Positions 61,326-64,000 of a stretch of DNA of 64,000 nt are shown piece by piece; the first letter of the stretch is position 1, and each line of letters begins with the position of its first letter. The notes beneath the pieces were generated by a model. The model was not told where the DNA came from and did no database searches. It saw nothing but the letters and a program-made list of their open reading frames with translations. The DNA is from Amphibalanus amphitrite (taxonomy: Eukaryota > Arthropoda > Thecostraca > Balanomorpha > Balanidae): contig NW_024882772.1 in assembly GCF_019059575.1 (NCBI RefSeq), forward strand, positions 1 through 64,000, in the 5' to 3' direction. Made by a program: the position numbers and the translations under genes.

Positions 61326-62381
61326 GGCGGGGTGGGGCACGACACCTGGCGGGCTGCTGGGATCGTGCTGCCGATCGAGCCCCTGTTGCCCGCCCGCGCG
61401 CCGCCGTGGGAGGTGGCCGCCTGCCCACACGTCACATTCTCCCTGGACATCGGAGCGCTGCGGCGGGACGCCCCACCTGACGAACTGCACCAGGCGGCGC
61501 AGAGACACCTAGCGTCCCTCCCCCAGCAAGCCATCTGGGTTTGGACGGATGGGTCGGCGGATGCGGGAGTCCGCAGCGGAGGAGCAGGAGCCATTGTGGA
61601 GTGGCCGGACGGTGCAACCGACGAGCTACGCGTCCCGGCCGGTCAACTCTGCTCGAGCTTCAGGGCGGAGATGGTCACACTCCGCGCGGCCCTGAACCAC
61701 CTGCGCGACCACCCGCACCAGCCGAGCGCGCCGATCACCATCTGCTCGGATTCGCAGTCGGCCCTCGCGACGCTGAGAGAGGGCCCGGCGTCCCAGAAGA
61801 CCCTGCTAGGAGCCGCCATCTGGACCGAACTAGCGGCCCTGGCCGGTCCGTCCCGCCGGATCCACCTACAGTGGGTGCCGTCCCATTGCGGCGTCGACGG
61901 AAACGAGCGCGCCGACCAGATCGCCAAGGAGGCGGCCGCGCTCCCCCAGGCGGCGGTCCCGGTGGACGTCGCTACCGCCCACCGCGCGGCCGCCAGACTG
62001 GCCCGCGACCGCACCATCGCCGCCTGGCCGGAGGGCTGGTACCGGACCCTGATGGAGAACCGGCTGCCGCCGCCGGCCGCGACGGGGGACAGATCGTCGG
62101 CCGTCGACGTCCACCAGCTCCGCGCGAGCCACTGGTCAGGATCCCGCCAATACCTTCACCGGATTGGACGGAACCCTTCCGATGATTGCCGCCAGTGCCC
62201 TGACACCGACTGTGCGGCGGGCCGGTGCACCGTGTGCCGGGAGGAGGCCGACACGCCCCGGCACTTCTTCTTCCGGTGCCCGGCCCTCATGGGCTGGCGT
62301 CTCCGGAGGTACGGGACGATTTTCCCGAACCCGAAGACGTCCGCGACGACGGAGAGGTGGCGGCCCTGGCGGCCGCCGTGA
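61326..62381 (+). pseudogene. LINE ORF2 C terminus: RNase H and zinc finger
   Basis: An open frame of about 350 codons without a native start. RNase H motifs are complete: VWTDGSADAG (Asp), SFRAEMVTLRAAL (Glu), TICSDSQSALATL (Asp), WVPSHCGVDGNERAD (His and Asp). They are followed by a gag-like knuckle CTVC-X8-H-X4-C (CREEADTPRHFFFRC). RT and endonuclease are missing by 5' truncation, so it cannot move by itself. The frame is otherwise intact, so the insertion is young. Confidence 0.92.
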
Positions 62382-62457
62382 GGGACCTCCAGAGCCGCAC
62401 GGCTACACCGCGGTGACGCGGCTGGAGGGAACACACAACAACAACAACAACAACAAC
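61326..62457 (+). mobile_element. 5'-truncated LINE with (CAA)n tail
   Basis: Flanked by an 11-bp target duplication AGCTCAGATGG (61315-61325 and 62458-62468), and ends in a (CAA)n tail, the hallmarks of target-primed reverse transcription. Only the 3' part is present: the linker after reverse transcriptase, RNase H and the C-terminal zinc finger. An RNase H in a LINE points to an I/R1/LOA-type clade. Confidence 0.88.
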
Positions 62458-62536
62458 AGCTCAGATGGCCTTCGGTTACATTTTTCGTTGCGTCTGTGAT
62501 GATCTCTGAGTTATGTCGCATCGTCCGTTTTGTTAT

Positions 62537-62606
62537 GCCCGGTAGTTCAGCGGTGAGTCGCTGGCAATCTGGCTCACTGATTCAACCCCTCAGACGCCGG
62601 CGGGCT
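62537..62606 (+). repeat. tRNA-like Pol III promoter motif in right arm
   Basis: Same motif as at 60621-60690, here on the plus strand: A-box-like TAGTTCAGCGGT and B-box-like GATTCAACCCC. Transcription from either arm would run outward, away from the centre of the palindrome. Confidence 0.4.
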
Positions 62607-62882
62607 GTGTGGCGAATCACCTTTTACAAATGTCGGGTATTGATAGCGTCATTCAGCGTATGTCGGTAGGCGCTAATATAGAGATTTTTGGTAATAACCT
62701 GTTTGTTTTCAGGGCGCTGGAATCAGATGATATAGCTCCCATATAGGAGATAGTGAGGTTGTTGATGGTAGGTATCTGAAGAGTGTTGTTACCCGACTCA
62801 GAATAATTGTAATGTGCCATCGATTGTACCTTTTACCGCAACCCTGTCCCTGTCGATACCTATATTAGAAGGCTTGCCTGAG

Positions 62883-63797
62883 TTAACCCTCGCCCGCACA
62901 TGCCATTTTCCCATCCTAGAACGCACATGGGGGGGGGGGTGGTTGCCACCCCCCCGCGCCATTTCGTTCCTGTTGGAGATAGAGCTTAGCAGTAAAGACC
63001 AAAAAGATTCTTTGGGAAGAGACGAATCCAATGATACCCAGTTTTACCTTCTCAGGTCAGTCATTGACCTTCCAGGTCAGGTCAAACTCAAAAATGTTGC
63101 TGTTTTGGGTCACCGTTGGATATCAAGTGTGCTGCTTATCAAATACCGATGACGATGCTGTTTTCTGGTGCCAAGCCAGCTAGAACCTCTTTGTCACACT
63201 ACCCGACCAGAACTTTGCTGCTGAGGTCATTTCAGGTCAAGTTAGGTCAAGGTCAATTATATGTGTTTGTATGTCTGTGTGTGTCTGTGTGTATACTGAT
63301 GTGTGCACCGATTGTTTTTGGGTCCATATTACATGAAATCATGATCTGAGAAGCTTTTACCAAAAATGCAGTCAAAAAACTTCAAAAAAATTAAATTCAG
63401 CTTGCCTAAAACGCGATTATCTTAGGTGACCTAGGTTGACCTTGACCCTGACCTTGACCCCTGTACATCGTCAAACAGCATGTTCCATGATAGGTAGGAG
63501 GTAAGACTGGCAAAAAAGGCCGAAATCAGGGTGTCAAAAGCTCATAAGGCCCATGGCAAACGCAAGATGTTGAGAATTGGACATTTGGGTCATGACATGA
63601 CCTGAAAAACAAGGTCATATCTCCGAAACCAAAAATCACAGAAACTTGAAATTTTCAGTGGACATCAAGAAAGGATAGGGGAGCAGCTATACGAAAAATC
63701 AGCCTTCTAGCTCTAAAAATGTTGAGTGCAGAGTAGAAAGACTACCTGGGGGGGGGTGGCAACCACCCCCCCCCCCCCATGTGCGGGCGAGGGTTAA
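62883..63797. mobile_element. TTAA-flanked MITE inserted in the right arm
   Basis: Starts TTAACCCTCGCCCGCACATG and ends CATGTGCGGGCGAGGGTTAA, with G/C-run hairpins inside each end and many AGGTCA/TGACCT motifs (63050-63460). Same design as the elements at 4880 and 7431, but a different sequence family. The left arm has the uninterrupted site GAGTTACTAATAG (read in the same sense), confirming the insertion boundaries. Confidence 0.85.
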
Positions 63798-64000
63798 TAA
63801 TAGTCTTCCATTTAGAGAAAAATAACTATCAGTCATCAAAATCGTTAGGTATGCTGGTTCTGTTGCTCACCCCTTATCTACAGGCTACAGCATCGGCGCG
63901 GCGCACGTCTTGGTGATTCCTGCTCTGTTCCTCCTGTTTCGTTTTTTAGCCGTCAACCTTGAAATTTACCACTTTCCTAACAACTCAACAGGAAAAAATG

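Larger units (their letters stand above)
62487..64000. repeat. Right arm of the large inverted repeat, interrupted by a MITE
   Basis: Reverse complement of 60139-60738, split by the element at 62883-63797 and cut by the window end. Small differences include a short duplication (GACAGGGACAGGG) where the left arm has one copy. Confidence 0.85.

Overview
The window is animal genomic DNA, almost certainly from an arthropod. A crustacean is my best guess, but this is an inference: no species marker was recognised. It has GT-AG introns of 0.1 to 10 kb, a neuronal active-zone gene whose exons match insect Bruchpilot closely, strongly GC3-rich codons, long CT microsatellites and many small DNA transposons.

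The main content is one plus-strand gene, bruchpilot/ERC (ELKS/CAST family), from about 10.27 to 46.27 kb. I could place 21 coding exons (A to U) with consistent splice phases. They encode a proline-rich N terminus, the family's first conserved block, a series of coiled-coil exons shared with insect BRP, a giant 756-codon coiled-coil exon (M), and two alternative C termini. One C terminus is a short exon with a stop codon (Q), as expected for a BRP-type vesicle-tethering end. The other is a run of exons (R to U) that look like the C-terminal region of vertebrate ERC/ELKS. Upstream there is a similar choice. A 20-codon exon (D, the insect BRP form) and a 135-codon exon pair (E+F, the vertebrate ERC form) start in the same phase and end in the same phase, but cannot be joined to each other in frame. 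One locus therefore appears able to make BRP-type, ERC-type and hybrid proteins. A TATA-box promoter with an ATG-free leader exon near 27.6 kb could drive an N-terminally short form.

The gene is loaded with mobile DNA. Intron A-B holds a complete antisense BEL/Pao LTR retrotransposon (11299-17341) with identical 227-bp LTRs, a 5-bp target duplication and three small frame breaks, and beside it an element of tandem CACGTG-rich repeats. Other introns carry a TTAA-flanked MITE with two CRE palindromes, and minisatellites.

Upstream (0-10 kb) are terminal-inverted-repeat elements rich in TGACCT/AGGTCA half-sites, including two near-identical TTAA-flanked copies of 1.2 kb, plus a doubtful minus-strand first exon. 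Downstream (46-64 kb) the window is mostly intergenic. At 51.96 kb a signal-peptide first exon begins behind a paired CCAAT promoter, and it could be the start of a Wnt16-like gene. The right end is a large inverted repeat with ~96% identical arms, invaded by a 5'-truncated LINE, an hAT-type MITE and a TTAA MITE; for the TTAA MITE the opposite arm preserves the empty site.
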